Assembly: GCF_001310975.1 (NCBI RefSeq)
Contig: NZ_BAZY01000008.1
Location: 1-64,000, forward strand
Source: Thermoanaerobacter thermocopriae JCM 7501
GTDB taxonomy: Bacteria; Bacillota; Thermoanaerobacteria; Thermoanaerobacterales; Thermoanaerobacteraceae
Reading direction: 5' to 3'
DNA: 64,000 nucleotides
Shown here: in pieces, positions 19,473 through 30,564 of the stretch
Position numbering within the stretch: the first letter of the stretch is position 1
Layout of the letters: each line of letters begins with the position of its first letter
Position numbers and translations under genes: made by a program
Notes under the pieces: model-generated
Databases searched by the model: none
Seen by the model: the letters and a program-made list of their open reading frames with translations, nothing else
What the model was told of the DNA's origin: nothing

Positions 19473-19720
19473 ATGCAAAATAGTAGCATGATAAAAAAGT
19501 TAAATGAAATTATAGATTTTTAACGGAGAAAGAAATTGCTGAAGTGATTGACTTTGCTGAGTATCTTAAAGAGAAAAAAAAGAAAGAGCTTATAAAAAAA
19601 TTAAGCGATTGGGATAAATCTTTAGAAGTAGAACAAATGACCTATGAAGAGGAAAAATTGTTAAAAGAAAGCGAGGGAGAATATATAACTTTAGAAGAAG
19701 CAAAAAAGGCATTAGGATAG
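19473..19720 (+). CDS. small antitoxin-like protein (one frameshift)
   Basis: About 82 residues after repairing one missing T in a T run near 19520. It reads MQNSSMIKKLNEIIDFLTEKEIAEVIDFAEYL (shown here from two frames), with many lysines and glutamates, like DUF2281-type or other short antitoxins. A Glu-rich C-terminus ends in ITLEEAKKALG. The SD is AAGGTGAT. A 27-codon frame follows where a toxin would be expected. Assignment as an antitoxin is tentative. Confidence 0.5.
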
Positions 19721-19726
19721 AGGACA

Positions 19727-19810
19727 ATGGGATATAAAATTGAGATTGACAATGTAGATTTTGTTATTAGAGTGAGAGTTTTTAGTACAAGAGGGGATAT
19801 ATATAAATGA
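19727..19810 (+). CDS. 27-residue frame after the antitoxin-like gene
   Basis: It begins MGYKIEIDNVDF 6 nt after the previous stop and ends directly before a terminator. This is the place where a RelE-like toxin would start, so it is probably a toxin remnant. Low confidence that it is a gene. Confidence 0.3.
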   Translation: MGYKIEIDNVDFVIRVRVFSTRGDIYK

Positions 19811-19843
19811 AAAAAGGAGCAAGTTTTCCTTGCTCCTTTTACT
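19811..19843 (+). terminator. terminator
   Basis: AAAGGAGCAAG pairs with CTTGCTCCTTT, followed by T-rich DNA. Confidence 0.8.
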
Positions 19844-19874
19844 TTAGCAAAATAAACTCAAAAAGGTGGTTTTT

Positions 19875-22363
19875 ATGAAAGCTATATTTTCTGGAGGAGC
19901 TAATGAAGTAGGTGCTTCATGTTATCTCATTAATCTTGATGGTAAAAACATATTACTTGATTGCGGAATACGTATGTCATCTACAAAGGATAATCTTCCT
20001 GATTTTCGTTTGATTCAAGAACATGGCGGTGTTGATGCCATAATAGTAAGTCATGCCCACTTGGATCATACAGGTGCATTACCTATTATATCAAGAATGT
20101 ATCCCCAAGCTAAAATATATATGACTCATGCTACAAAAGACCTAACAAGAGTATTGCTATACGACAGCTTAAAAATAATGGAAAGAGAAAGTGAAATACC
20201 TATTTATGCCGAAAACCACGTCAAAGATATGTTAGATAGGGTACTTTGTTATACACCAGGATATACTTTTACGCCTTTTTCCGATTCACAAATAAAAGTT
20301 ACATTATATCCTGCAGGTCATATATTAGGTGCAGCCTCAGTTTATATTACCTCAGAAGAAGGAAGCGTTTTTTATTCAGGCGATTTTTCTGGATTTAGGC
20401 AGAATACCATAGAAGGAGCTTTTATATCTAAATTAAGACCGGATGTAGCAATATTTGAGTCTACATATGGAGACAAGCTGCATGCCAACAGGGAATTAGA
20501 AGAAACGAGGCTTGTTGAAAGAGTATCTTCTATAATAAACGAAGGTGGAAAAGTCATAATACCAGCATTTGCACTGGGAAGAGCACAAGAAATTATACTT
20601 ATCTTAAAGAAAGCAATAAACAAAGGGCTATTAAAAACAAAAGTATATGTTGACGGCATGGTGAGAGAAGTATGCAGGGTTTACAAATTAAATCCCAATT
20701 ATCTAAGGCAAAACCTTGCTAAAAAAATTTTCAAGGGTAATGATATATTTTTTGATGACAATGTTATAGCAGTTGAAAAGCCTGAAATGAGAGAAGAAAT
20801 TATAAAAGAATCATGTGTAATCCTATCAAGTTCAGGTATGATAACCGGAGGCCCAAGTCAGTGGTATGTTGAAAAACTTGCACAGGATGAAAAAAATTTA
20901 ATTGCCATAACTGGCTATCAAGATGAAGAATCTCCGGCCGGCGACTGTTAGATATCATGGAAGAAAGCCCTGAAAACAGAAAAATTAAAATTGACGATAA
21001 AGAAATATTGATAAAATGCAGTATTGACAAATTTGCTCTGTCAGCTCACGCTGACATGGGAGAAATACTAGCACTTGCTAATAGTCTTTACCCTAAAAAA
21101 ATATTTCTTGTTCATGGAGATCCGGAAATAATAAATTTTCTCGGAAAAGAAGTTCAAAAAGACTTAAAGTCAGAAGTATACATACCTTCAAATGGTGACA
21201 TTTATGAAATTGACATAAAAAATCCAAGAAAGCAAATTGAGAAACAGTCTTATCCTTCTATGAATCAAAATTGTGCATTGACTCAAGAAAATATAAAAGA
21301 TTTATGGCAATTTATAGTTGAAAAAATAGGTGTAAAACAGGCATTATCTCTTGAAGAAATAGCACAAATTTGGGGAAAAGGTGTTAACATTGAAAACTTG
21401 AAAGAATTACTAAACAATACTATATACTTTGAACCTGATAAAAAACGGATGTTTTTGTATCATGCAGTAACTGAAGATGAATTGAAAAATCTTCAAAAAG
21501 AGGAAGTAATGGAGCTAAATCAAATGCTTTCCCTTGTAGATGAATATTTTGGCCCTGAATCAGGGTTGTATAAAAAAGGTGCAAGGTTTGAAGAAAAAAT
21601 AGCTCTTTTATATTTCAATTTTCCAGATGTAGCAAGAGAAAAATACTCTGAAAAATTTAAAGAATTTGAAGAGAAAACAGGTTGGAAAATAGAGCTTAAC
21701 AAGAATATCAATATTTCAGCAATAAACAGCATTTTGTCAAAAATACTTCCTAAAGAAGTTTTAATAAAAAAAGTTTCATATATGAACATGGAAAAGAAAG
21801 TTATAGTAAAGATAGAAGGAAAAATTAATGATTTAGATCTAGTTAAAGACAAGTTTTATAGTGAAACAGGCTTAACTTTATTAATTGCAAATGATAAAAA
21901 GGAAATTCCAAATGAGAAGAAAGAAATTATTATAGCAAATAGCGATTTTGAAGATAGAATGGAGCAAAATAAAGCTTTGAAAATAATTGATGAAGAATTC
22001 TCAAAACTTCCACATAAAATTTACAAAAAAAGCATAAAGACATCCTCGGATGGTTCTAAGTATATTGAGCTTTCATTTATATCAAAAGTAGTGGGTGAAA
22101 AGTACACAGAACTGATTAAAAAACTGTCAGAAAAGACAAGATGGCCTATAGGGATAAGCAACAGTTGCAATCAATTTGAAATAATAAACATAGTTAAAAA
22201 TCTTTTTGAAGAAAAAGGGATTCTTTTAAAGAAAAATCCCAGTATATATGTAGACAACATGATTGTAAAAATTGTAACTTCTTCTCCTATCGAGAAAGAA
22301 ACGCTAGAAGAAATTAATGGGAAGTTATACTATTTAACAGGATTTAAAGTAGAAATGCTGTAA
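19875..22363 (+). CDS. beta-CASP metallo-beta-lactamase RNase-like protein with repeat C-terminus (one frameshift)
   Basis: About 829 residues. The N-terminal ~450 residues match the CPSF/Ysh1-like beta-CASP family of RNA exo/endonucleases: SHAHLDH at 60-65, AGHILGAAS, YSGDFS, the beta-CASP part with PAFALGRAQE, and the late histidine motifs SAHADMGE and VHGDPE. One G is lost near 20944 (ESPG|RRLLDIM). The C-terminal ~380 residues are unusual. From about residue 590 three segments repeat a pattern of helix, lysine-rich strand pair, and a helix ending in TG or TRW (EKTGWKIEL, SETGLTLLI, EKTRWPIGI, LTGFKVEML). The ATG at 19875 follows AAAAAGGTGG. RNA processing is likely; the role of the tail is unknown. 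Confidence 0.82.
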
Positions 22364-22401
22364 AATTTTTGTGATATTTTTCAGATATCTATACTGCTGG
22401 T

Positions 22402-22434
22402 TTTGCTGTGCTTTGCCTCAAAGTGATATATTAA
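22402..22434 (+). promoter_or_regulatory. promoter of the candidate ncRNA
   Basis: TTGCTG and TATATT with about 18-nt spacing directly precede the GC-rich block at 22435. Confidence 0.45.
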
Positions 22435-22585
22435 AAAGCCGGAAGTTGTGCCCGGGCCCCTGCCGGAACCCGAAGGTCAAGCTTTAGTTTTGTCGCTTTG
22501 GAACAGCGGAGCTACGATGCAAAATATCTTCTTCAAAAAATTTTTGACTTTGCCCACAAACTGAGGAGCAAACTTTCCTGCTCCT
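22435..22585 (+). ncRNA. candidate structured non-coding RNA
   Basis: A GC-rich island in AT-rich DNA with no coding frame. Visible pairings include AAGGTCAA with TTGACTTT (8 bp, one G-U; about 22474-22481 with 22542-22549), CGCT/AGCG around a 7-nt loop (22490-22504), and a closing helix AGTT-GTG with CAC-AAACT. A local CGGG/CCCG stem encloses a loop containing CCGG, which can also pair with the 5' GCCGGAAG. A hairpin (GGAGCA/TGCTCC, 22563-22582) ends the block. I do not recognise the family with certainty. The raiA-motif RNA class, known from Firmicutes, is one candidate to test. Confidence 0.55.
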
Positions 22586-23404
22586 TCAAATATTATAAGG
22601 TGTTCTTTTTTTTCCCTCAAAATAATAAAGAGTGTTTATCCCGTATGATTTTACATAAGCATAAGCTTTGTCAAAATCTCTTGCCACATCGTAAGGATTA
22701 TGAGCGTCAGAATTTACTACAATCGGTATATTATATTCCTTGATCATTCCCATTATTTCTTTTGAAGGATAGATTTCTCCTACGGGTTTTCTAAGCCCTG
22801 CCGTAGAAACTTCAATTACTATACCTGCTTTAGAGATTTCCTTAATATTTCGTCTTATTTTATCAAAAGTATAAGGCTTTGCTCTAAATCCAAAAATTTT
22901 CACAAGGTCAATGTGTCCTATAATATCAAATAAGCCTGTTTTAGCCATTTTTTCAATTATATTAAAATATTCGAGATAAATCGAATCAACATCTCTTATT
23001 TGCCATTCTTCTATAGATTCTTCAAGGTCTATACCCCAATCTTCAATCCAATGAACAGAGCCTATCACATAATCCCATGGATAAGGCTCTAAAAATTCCT
23101 TTATTTCCTTTTCTTTTCCTGGGAAGTAGTCTGCTTCTATACCTAATTTAACAGGCAGTCCCATTGCTTTTGCTTCCTTTATAAGTTCAACATAGTCAGA
23201 AATGCTTTGATCCATATAATCTTTTATCCATTTGCCTCTGAAACCGTCGCTTTTATAAGCGCTATATCCTTCTTTAAATCTATGTCCGTGTTCAGAAATG
23301 CCAATCTCAACTAGACCTTTACTTAAACCAGAATCTATAAACTTTTTAAGCCATTCTATAGTATAAGGGCCATTTTCTATGTGGACGTGATAATCTGCAG
23401 CCAT
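22586..23404 (-). CDS. PHP-domain phosphatase, histidinol-phosphatase (HisJ/HisK) type
   Basis: 272 residues. A PHP metal-dependent phosphoesterase: the first metal motif HVH is at residues 6-8 (ADYHVHIENG), then ISEHGHRF, GIEADYF, GSVHWIEDWG, GHIDLVKIFG and the final NSDAHNPYDV. It resembles histidinol-phosphate phosphatases of the HisK family. No histidine gene is adjacent, so substrate is inferred from family only. The ATG at 23404 has AAGGAGG just upstream; the longer in-frame start lacks support. Confidence 0.85.
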   Translation of the reverse strand: MAADYHVHIENGPYTIEWLKKFIDSGLSKGLVEIGISEHGHRFKEGYSAYKSDGFRGKWIKDYMDQSISDYVELIKEAKAMGLPVKLGIEADYFPGKEKEIKEFLEPYPWDYVIGSVHWIEDWGIDLEESIEEWQIRDVDSIYLEYFNIIEKMAKTGLFDIIGHIDLVKIFGFRAKPYTFDKIRRNIKEISKAGIVIEVSTAGLRKPVGEIYPSKEIMGMIKEYNIPIVVNSDAHNPYDVARDFDKAYAYVKSYGINTLYYFEGKKRTPYNI

Positions 23405-23539
23405 ATTTTTCCTCCTTTTCAATAAGATAAAGCTTTGAGATTTTAATATCTTACAACATTATAATATTTTGCGAAAACTAATGCAATTTGTGTTATAATA
23501 ATTTAAAATGATTGATTTAATTTGTGAGGTGATTAATTT

Positions 23540-23839
23540 ATGGAGGAACAAAAAACTATAGAGTTAAAAATACCTATACAATTGTTTACAGAAATAAATG
23601 CATTTTCTTCTTTTGTAAAATCGGATAAAATATTAAGAGAAGCTCTTGCAATTGGCCTATATGTGGAAAAAGTAATAAGCTTAGGAAGAGCTGCAGAATT
23701 AGCAGGTTATAATTTAGTTGATTTTATGAAGTTATTAAACAATAAAGGAATTCCGGTTATAAATTATACTGAAGAAGATTACGAAATGGATCTACAAGCA
23801 ATAATGCACTCTTTACAATCACTTCAAAATCCTATATAA
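23540..23839 (+). CDS. UPF0175-family protein, probable antitoxin
   Basis: 99 residues. REALAIGLYVEKVISLGRAAELAGYNLVDFMKLLNNKGIPVINYTEEDYEMDL matches the UPF0175 pattern: a short N-terminal strand region, then a helix-turn-helix-like core. The family is often the antitoxin of PIN/DUF3368 toxins. Here no intact toxin follows: the next 120 nt (23873 on, after GAGGTG) carry only short broken frames and a terminator, so the gene may be orphaned. Confidence 0.7.
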   Translation: MEEQKTIELKIPIQLFTEINAFSSFVKSDKILREALAIGLYVEKVISLGRAAELAGYNLVDFMKLLNNKGIPVINYTEEDYEMDLQAIMHSLQSLQNPI

Positions 23840-23931
23840 TAAATAAGTATTTATTTTTTACGAGGTGTTTTTATGTACTGGCGGTATTATAAAAATTCAA
23901 CAAAATCCATCTAAACTTAAAGGGGTACGAG

Positions 23932-25623
<1,692 letters not shown>

Positions 25624-25625
<2 letters not shown>

Positions 25626-25655
25626 GCTGGTGAATATCCAGCCTTTAAATTTTAC
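25624..25655 (+). terminator. possible weak terminator after pyrG
   Basis: GCTGG and CCAGC form a short stem just after the stop, followed by CTTTAAATTTT. Confidence 0.4.
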
Positions 25656-25728
25656 TTGATAGTTATGAACAAAAAGGTTATAATATATCTAGAAATTAAT
25701 TTTAAAATTAATCTGGAGGTGAAAACAG

Positions 25729-26010
25729 ATGGAAGAAGTCGTTGGAGTAGACAAATTAAGACCCAAATTAGGTGAATATTTAGAAAAAGTAGAAAAAGGC
25801 GATGTGATAATAGTCTCTTCTCGATCTGAACCAAAAGGAGTTATAATCAATTACTCCATGTACAATGAGTTAAAAGAACTTGCGAAAAGGACAAAACAGT
25901 TAGAAATTACACAAATTTTAAACGAATTTAGAGATAAGGCTGAAAAAGCAGGACTTTCTGAAACTGATGTACAGAAAGAAATAAAGGAAGTGCGAAAATG
26001 CGAGCAGTAA
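25729..26010 (+). CDS. Phd/YefM-family antitoxin
   Basis: 93 residues. The N-terminal Phd fold (VVGVDKLRPKLGEYLEKVEKGDVIIVSSRSEPKGVIINYSMYNEL) binds DNA. The Lys/Glu-rich C-terminal helix would wrap the toxin. The SD GGAGGTGAAA is close to the ATG, and it overlaps the toxin gene by 13 nt, the usual antitoxin-first order. Confidence 0.85.
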   Translation: MEEVVGVDKLRPKLGEYLEKVEKGDVIIVSSRSEPKGVIINYSMYNELKELAKRTKQLEITQILNEFRDKAEKAGLSETDVQKEIKEVRKCEQ

Positions 26011-26414
26011 TTGATACCAATATTCTAATTTCAGGTTTTATCAGTAAAAGAAGTTATCCAGCAAAAGTGCTTGATTACTGGATTTTAAACAAGATTAACC
26101 CTGTAGTAAGCAGAAAAATCGTTGAAGAATATGCCGATGTTTTAGCGCGAGATAAATTTTCTGCTTTGGGAAGTACAGAAGAAAGGCTAAATTTGTTGCA
26201 TAGGATTTTGTCACTCGATTGGGTGGTATTTGTATACCCACAACAAAAAATAGATGTAATAAAAGATGCCCCTAAAGACAATATTTTTTTGGAGTGTGCC
26301 ATAGAGGGTAACTGTGAATTTGTAGTATCGGGAGACCAGCACTTGCTCCAATTGAAGGAGTATAGAAACATTAAGATAATAAAAGCAGAAGAGTTTATAA
26401 ATTTACTTAAATAA
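25998..26414 (+). CDS. PIN-domain toxin (COG1569 type)
   Basis: 138 residues. PIN ribonuclease fold: AVIDTNILISGF holds the first acidic residue, EEYADVL the second region, and APKDNIFLECAIEGNCEFVVSGDQHLL the C-terminal acidic residues. The pair with the upstream Phd-like gene forms a type II toxin-antitoxin module. No frameshift. Confidence 0.85.
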   Translation: MRAVIDTNILISGFISKRSYPAKVLDYWILNKINPVVSRKIVEEYADVLARDKFSALGSTEERLNLLHRILSLDWVVFVYPQQKIDVIKDAPKDNIFLECAIEGNCEFVVSGDQHLLQLKEYRNIKIIKAEEFINLLK

Positions 26415-26418
26415 TAGT

Positions 26419-27048
26419 TTAATATCCTAAAAAGGGAATAAAACCAGTTTTCCTATTCAACTTGTTTATTTTTTCTACAATGTCTTGACCTGTATCGGAA
26501 TTTTTTACAGTAATTCGTTTTAATTTCATAATATTATCACCGTAATAATTTACTCCTTCTTTAATACCAAAAGCCATTTCAAAACCAACTTTTTTTGCTA
26601 TTTCATCGCTTATTTTGTTGCCAGCACCAAAAGGATACGCCAAACATATAGCGTTTTGCCCATCTTTTCTTTAATTATTTCTTGCGAGCATAAAAAATCT
26701 GCATAAAGTCTTTCCTTATACTCATCTATTGTTTCATGGCGCCCATTTATTATTACAGGCCCCATTACTAATGGAATTTCTTTAGAGCCATTTGCCCCAT
26801 ATTTATGAAGGTCATATGTGTGACTCCCAATTTCTATTACCCCACTATCCACCATTTCTTTTGCTTGTTCCCATGTAAAATGTGGAACATATATACGGTT
26901 TTTGCCTGTCCACTTCATCTAGGACATAGCTTACTATAATATATTGTCGCCTTCATTCCCAATTTTTTAAGTATAGGATAAGCATAGGTGTAATTGCTTA
27001 AATATCCATCGTCAAAAGTTATCACAATAGGCTTTGACGGTAAGTGAA
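26419..27048 (-). pseudogene. polysaccharide deacetylase remnant
   Basis: Read right to left: [26 protein letters not shown] carries the NodB DD metal motif, then VIEIGSHTYDLHKYG the histidine motif, then a C-terminal part with CLAYPFGAGNK across a break and an IEGVNYYG-type end. Frames change near 26925 and 26640. The N-terminus before the NodB motif is missing; the DNA there is the promoter of the next gene. So it is 5'-truncated in addition to being frameshifted, and is probably a real pseudogene. Confidence 0.7.
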
Positions 27049-27063
27049 AAATTTTTTTCATTA

Positions 27064-27072
27064 TGGTATAAT
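27064..27072 (+). promoter_or_regulatory. extended -10 promoter of the DUF4127 operon
   Basis: TGGTATAAT is an extended -10 element 28 nt before the start codon. Confidence 0.6.
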
Positions 27073-27099
27073 TTATACAAAAAGAGAGCAGGAGAAAAT

Positions 27100-28679
27100 A
27101 TGATTAAGAGGTTTTTATTAGTCGCACTAATTTTATGCGTACTTTTTTTCCCAGTTTCTACTTACAACGAAAAATTTACCCTTCCAAAAGACGACATAAT
27201 TTTTATACCTCTTGACAGCCGCCCTGTAAATACTCAAAACGTAAGCCTTTTGACAAATATGTGGGGGAAAAAATTAATTTTGCCTCCCCAACATGTACTT
27301 GATGACTACACGAAACCGGGAAACTTTGAAGGCTTAATGAATGGCTTAATGAGGTCATTCCTAAAAGTAACGTTTACGCTGTTGTAATATCACTGCAACA
27401 GTATTTGAACGGGGGCCTTATAGCATCCCGTGATATCAAAAACTATAAAGATTATGAAGAAAGACTTTCGCTACTTTACAAATTTTTGACAGAGAATGAA
27501 AACAAAAATATAATCATATTTTCAATAATACCTCGCCTTACACCTACACAATTTTCCGACTACCAGTATATAAAATACAGTGATATGATAAAAGAATTCT
27601 CAATGTTATCTGATAAAGTTGACCTTTTTAACCAAGAGAAAGATAAAGTCAGGCTTGAAGAAATAAGAAAAAGTATACCAACTGATGTGCTTACTAGTTA
27701 TACTGAACTTTTTGAGTTAAACGAAGTAATAAATAAAAAACTCATTGAATGGACGAAAGAGGGATATATAAAAACATTAGTTATAGGTATTGACGACACA
27801 CAAGAGTTTAGTATGTCAAACATGATTGCGCGAAAACTTGAATACTATGCGAAAGCACGGCAAGTATCTGATAATGTGTATGTACTCCATGGTGCTGATG
27901 AAATTGGCATGGAGATAACGGCAAGGCTTGCAAATGAGTACTACAAGCAAGTTCCTCGTTTTCAAGTCGTTTATGACGTAAAAGACCCTGATAAAATTAT
28001 TTTGCCCTATGAAGGTGCAAACCTTAAGAAAATTGTTGAAGAAAAAATTAACTTTATAGGAGGAAAAATCGACTTAAGTGGCGAATGTATACTATATGTC
28101 CACACACATGAAAATTTAGGAATAAAAAACGAAATACAAAAATATAAAAATACAGGACAAATTTTCGGAATAGCAGATGTTGCATATGTTAATATGGCGG
28201 ATAAAAAGCTAATCAACGTGCTCTTTGACTTAAATCCACTAAGTTTTCTTTATGCAGGTTGGAACACACCCAGCAACACAATAGGGACAGTTATATCTGA
28301 AATGTCTTTAAAAATAATCCTTGACAAAAGCATACTTCCTCCTTACGCGGAGGAAGATGCCATAAAAAGCTTTATTTCTTTTTCAGTTATACGTTATGCG
28401 GATGACTTTGCCTATCAAGCCGATGTAAGAAATAAAATGTACAAATGGGCAGAGGCAAACCACATGAGTAAAGACAGCATAGATAAAAAAACTGCCGACG
28501 AGGAACTTACAATAAAGATGAAACCCCTTATTAATACAATAAAGAAAAAATATATTGGAGAAATAGTAAAGACGGGAAATAGCTATTTTAGTATAAAAGA
28601 TATAGAAGTAAAAGTAAAATACCCTTGGAGCAGAATGTTTGAAATAGAGGTTTTACCTACAATAACTTTGAAAAACTAA
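27100..28679 (+). CDS. exported DUF4127 protein (one frameshift)
   Basis: About 526 residues. A hydrophobic N-terminus ([17 protein letters not shown]) suggests export. The body is the DUF4127 type: [15 protein letters not shown] and the later [38 protein letters not shown] and [11 protein letters not shown]. The biochemical role is not known to me. One G appears missing near 27345 ([15 protein letters not shown]). The ATG at 27100 follows GAGCAGGAG. It is 24 nt before the GH26-like gene, suggesting one surface operon. Confidence 0.8.
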
Positions 28680-28703
28680 AGATAAAATTATGGAGGTAGG
28701 AAA

Positions 28704-30062
28704 ATGACAAAAATTAGACAGCTTACATTATATTTTCTAATTTTTGCTGTTACTTGTACCTTTATCACTCCCGTTGGGGCACAGCAATTGCCTAAGAAAA
28801 ACTCAAATGTAAGAGTTCTAATTGAAGTAGATGACTATAAACTGTCAAAATACGAGCCTAAAAAAGGTGCATACCTTGGAGCTTATGTATATCAAGACAC
28901 TTTAATAAATGGTGATATGAAAAAGTTTAATGAACTCACAGGCAAAAAACATGCATCATTTTTCATTTATGTTGGATATGGAAGTCCCTTCCCTCAAAAA
29001 TGGATTGACCAATTAAAGGAAGTAGGCGCAGCTGCTCATATAGCTTTTGAACCAAATAACGGATTGGACCAAGTAAAAGACGACCAATATTTAAGAAACT
29101 TTGCAAGAAAATTAAAAGAATCTGGTATACCTGTATTTTTGCGATTTGCCTCAGAGATGAATGGGGATTGGACTGCCTATAGTGGGGACCCTAAAAAATA
29201 CATAGAAAAATGGAGACTTGTTCATGATGTGATGGAAGAAGAAGCTCCAAATGTCATGATGGTATGGACGGTATTTACCTTTCCACAGTCAAATATATTA
29301 GCGTATTACCCAGGGGACGAATATGTAGATTGGGTGGGAGTAAATATTTACAATGTGGTTTATCACAACAATAACATAAAATTAAAAGCAGACCATGAAG
29401 ACCCGTTGGAACTTTTGAATTATGTTTATGACACCTTCAGTGAAAGAAAGCCTATCCAGATTTCTGAATTTGGCGCCACTCACTATACTATAACTGATGG
29501 AAAATACTATGTAGACTTTGCAATTGAAAAAATAACCCGCATGTACAATGGCTTAAAAACAAAATATCCGAGGGTCAAGTCCATATTTTATTTTGATGTA
29601 AATAACTTAATAAATGCTCCTTCTGGCAGAAGAATAAATAACTATGCCATAACAGACGATGAAAGAATTTTAAAAACCTATTCTAATTTAATCAGTGACC
29701 CATACTTTTTAAGTGATGTAGGACCAAACCTTGAAGGCACTGTAAACAAAGAGTTTATGGTTGTAAAAGATGGAATTTTAGTCTTAAATGGAAAAACTTT
29801 TGTATCCTCATCTGTATTGAAAAAATACATGAAAGCGAAAGTATTTTGGGATTCACAAAACAATAAATTAACCCTTTTAAAAGAAGGTAACACCATTACA
29901 TTTGATATAAAATCCTATAAAGATATTGCAAACGGAAAAAAAGGTGCATTTATTCTAAACGGTAACTCCTATTTTCCTTTAACAGAAGTAGCTCCGCAAA
30001 TAGGCTATGAAGTTAAATGGGATGGGAAAGAAAAGCTGATTAAAGTATCTTTATCGTCATAG
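28704..30062 (+). CDS. exported GH26-like glycoside hydrolase with C-terminal stalk domain
   Basis: 452 residues. Signal peptide at 1-26 (YFLIFAVTCTFITPVGA). The barrel domain resembles mannanase-type GH26: the acid/base glutamate in FLRFASEMNGDW and the nucleophile glutamate in PIQISEFGATH, with WVGVNIYN between. The last ~110 residues (VVKDGILVLNGKTFVSSSVLKKY, NSYFPLTEVAPQIGYEVKWD) form a copper-amine-oxidase N-terminal-like stalk domain, also found at the end of the next large protein. Substrate not determined. SD: GGAGGTAGG. Confidence 0.82.
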   Translation: MTKIRQLTLYFLIFAVTCTFITPVGAQQLPKKNSNVRVLIEVDDYKLSKYEPKKGAYLGAYVYQDTLINGDMKKFNELTGKKHASFFIYVGYGSPFPQKWIDQLKEVGAAAHIAFEPNNGLDQVKDDQYLRNFARKLKESGIPVFLRFASEMNGDWTAYSGDPKKYIEKWRLVHDVMEEEAPNVMMVWTVFTFPQSNILAYYPGDEYVDWVGVNIYNVVYHNNNIKLKADHEDPLELLNYVYDTFSERKPIQISEFGATHYTITDGKYYVDFAIEKITRMYNGLKTKYPRVKSIFYFDVNNLINAPSGRRINNYAITDDERILKTYSNLISDPYFLSDVGPNLEGTVNKEFMVVKDGILVLNGKTFVSSSVLKKYMKAKVFWDSQNNKLTLLKEGNTITFDIKSYKDIANGKKGAFILNGNSYFPLTEVAPQIGYEVKWDGKEKLIKVSLSS

Positions 30063-30142
30063 GCTACTCATCCTAGTTCCAAAAAATACTCAAAGAAATG
30101 TTAAATTAATATTACAGAAATATTACAAATTGGTAACATTTA

Positions 30143-30171
30143 TTGACTCATTAAATACCTAATGCTATAAT
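30143..30171 (+). promoter_or_regulatory. promoter P1 of the stalk-domain surface protein
   Basis: TTGACT (30143-30148), 17 nt, TATAAT (30166-30171). Confidence 0.8.
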
Positions 30172-30290
30172 ATAATCAGGTTGTTTGCCAATGTTGGAAG
30201 AATTAACGATATAAAACCATAATATTTCAGGAAGCATCTACAAAATTATTAAAGATTTATTACAGTTTTATTACAAAATAGTAACATTTA

Positions 30291-30319
30291 TTGACTTGTA
30301 AACATTGCATTGCTATAAT
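30291..30319 (+). promoter_or_regulatory. promoter P2 of the stalk-domain surface protein
   Basis: TTGACT (30291-30296), 17 nt, TATAAT (30314-30319). The 20 nt before it repeat those before P1 (TATTACAAA, then GTAACATTTA), so the two promoters look like a duplication. Confidence 0.85.
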
Positions 30320-30325
30320 TACTTT

Positions 30326-30564
30326 GTGAGAGGGAAATAATTCATATGTAGCTTTTCTGATGGCTACGGAAGAAACCTTTTACAAAAAGAGGTTTGTTCT
30401 GTGGTCACCTTTCACAGGTTGACTACAGTCTTAAACAAAAGCTATCAAGCAGTTTAATCAAAATAAGGAATCTTAAAAGGGAGGGATGTAAGGGGAAAAG
30501 AGGAGGATGATTTTCAAAAACGACAGAATGTGAAAAACTACATAAAAAATAGGAGGTAGAGTAA
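30326..30564 (+). promoter_or_regulatory. long structured 5' leader of the surface-protein mRNA
   Basis: About 240 nt of untranslated RNA. Three local stems are visible: GTAGC/GCTAC (30349-30368), AAACC/GGTTT around an A/T-rich stem (30373-30396), and CTGTG/CACAG (30399-30418). A purine-rich stretch and the SD AGGAGGT (30551-30557) follow. It may stabilise a highly expressed mRNA; function inferred. Confidence 0.5.

Noticed and set aside
23873-23930. Short gene after the UPF0175 antitoxin (ATG at 23873 after GAGGTG)
   Set aside because: Only 13 codons before a stop, and the alternative frame has no start. It does not resemble a PIN or DUF3368 toxin.
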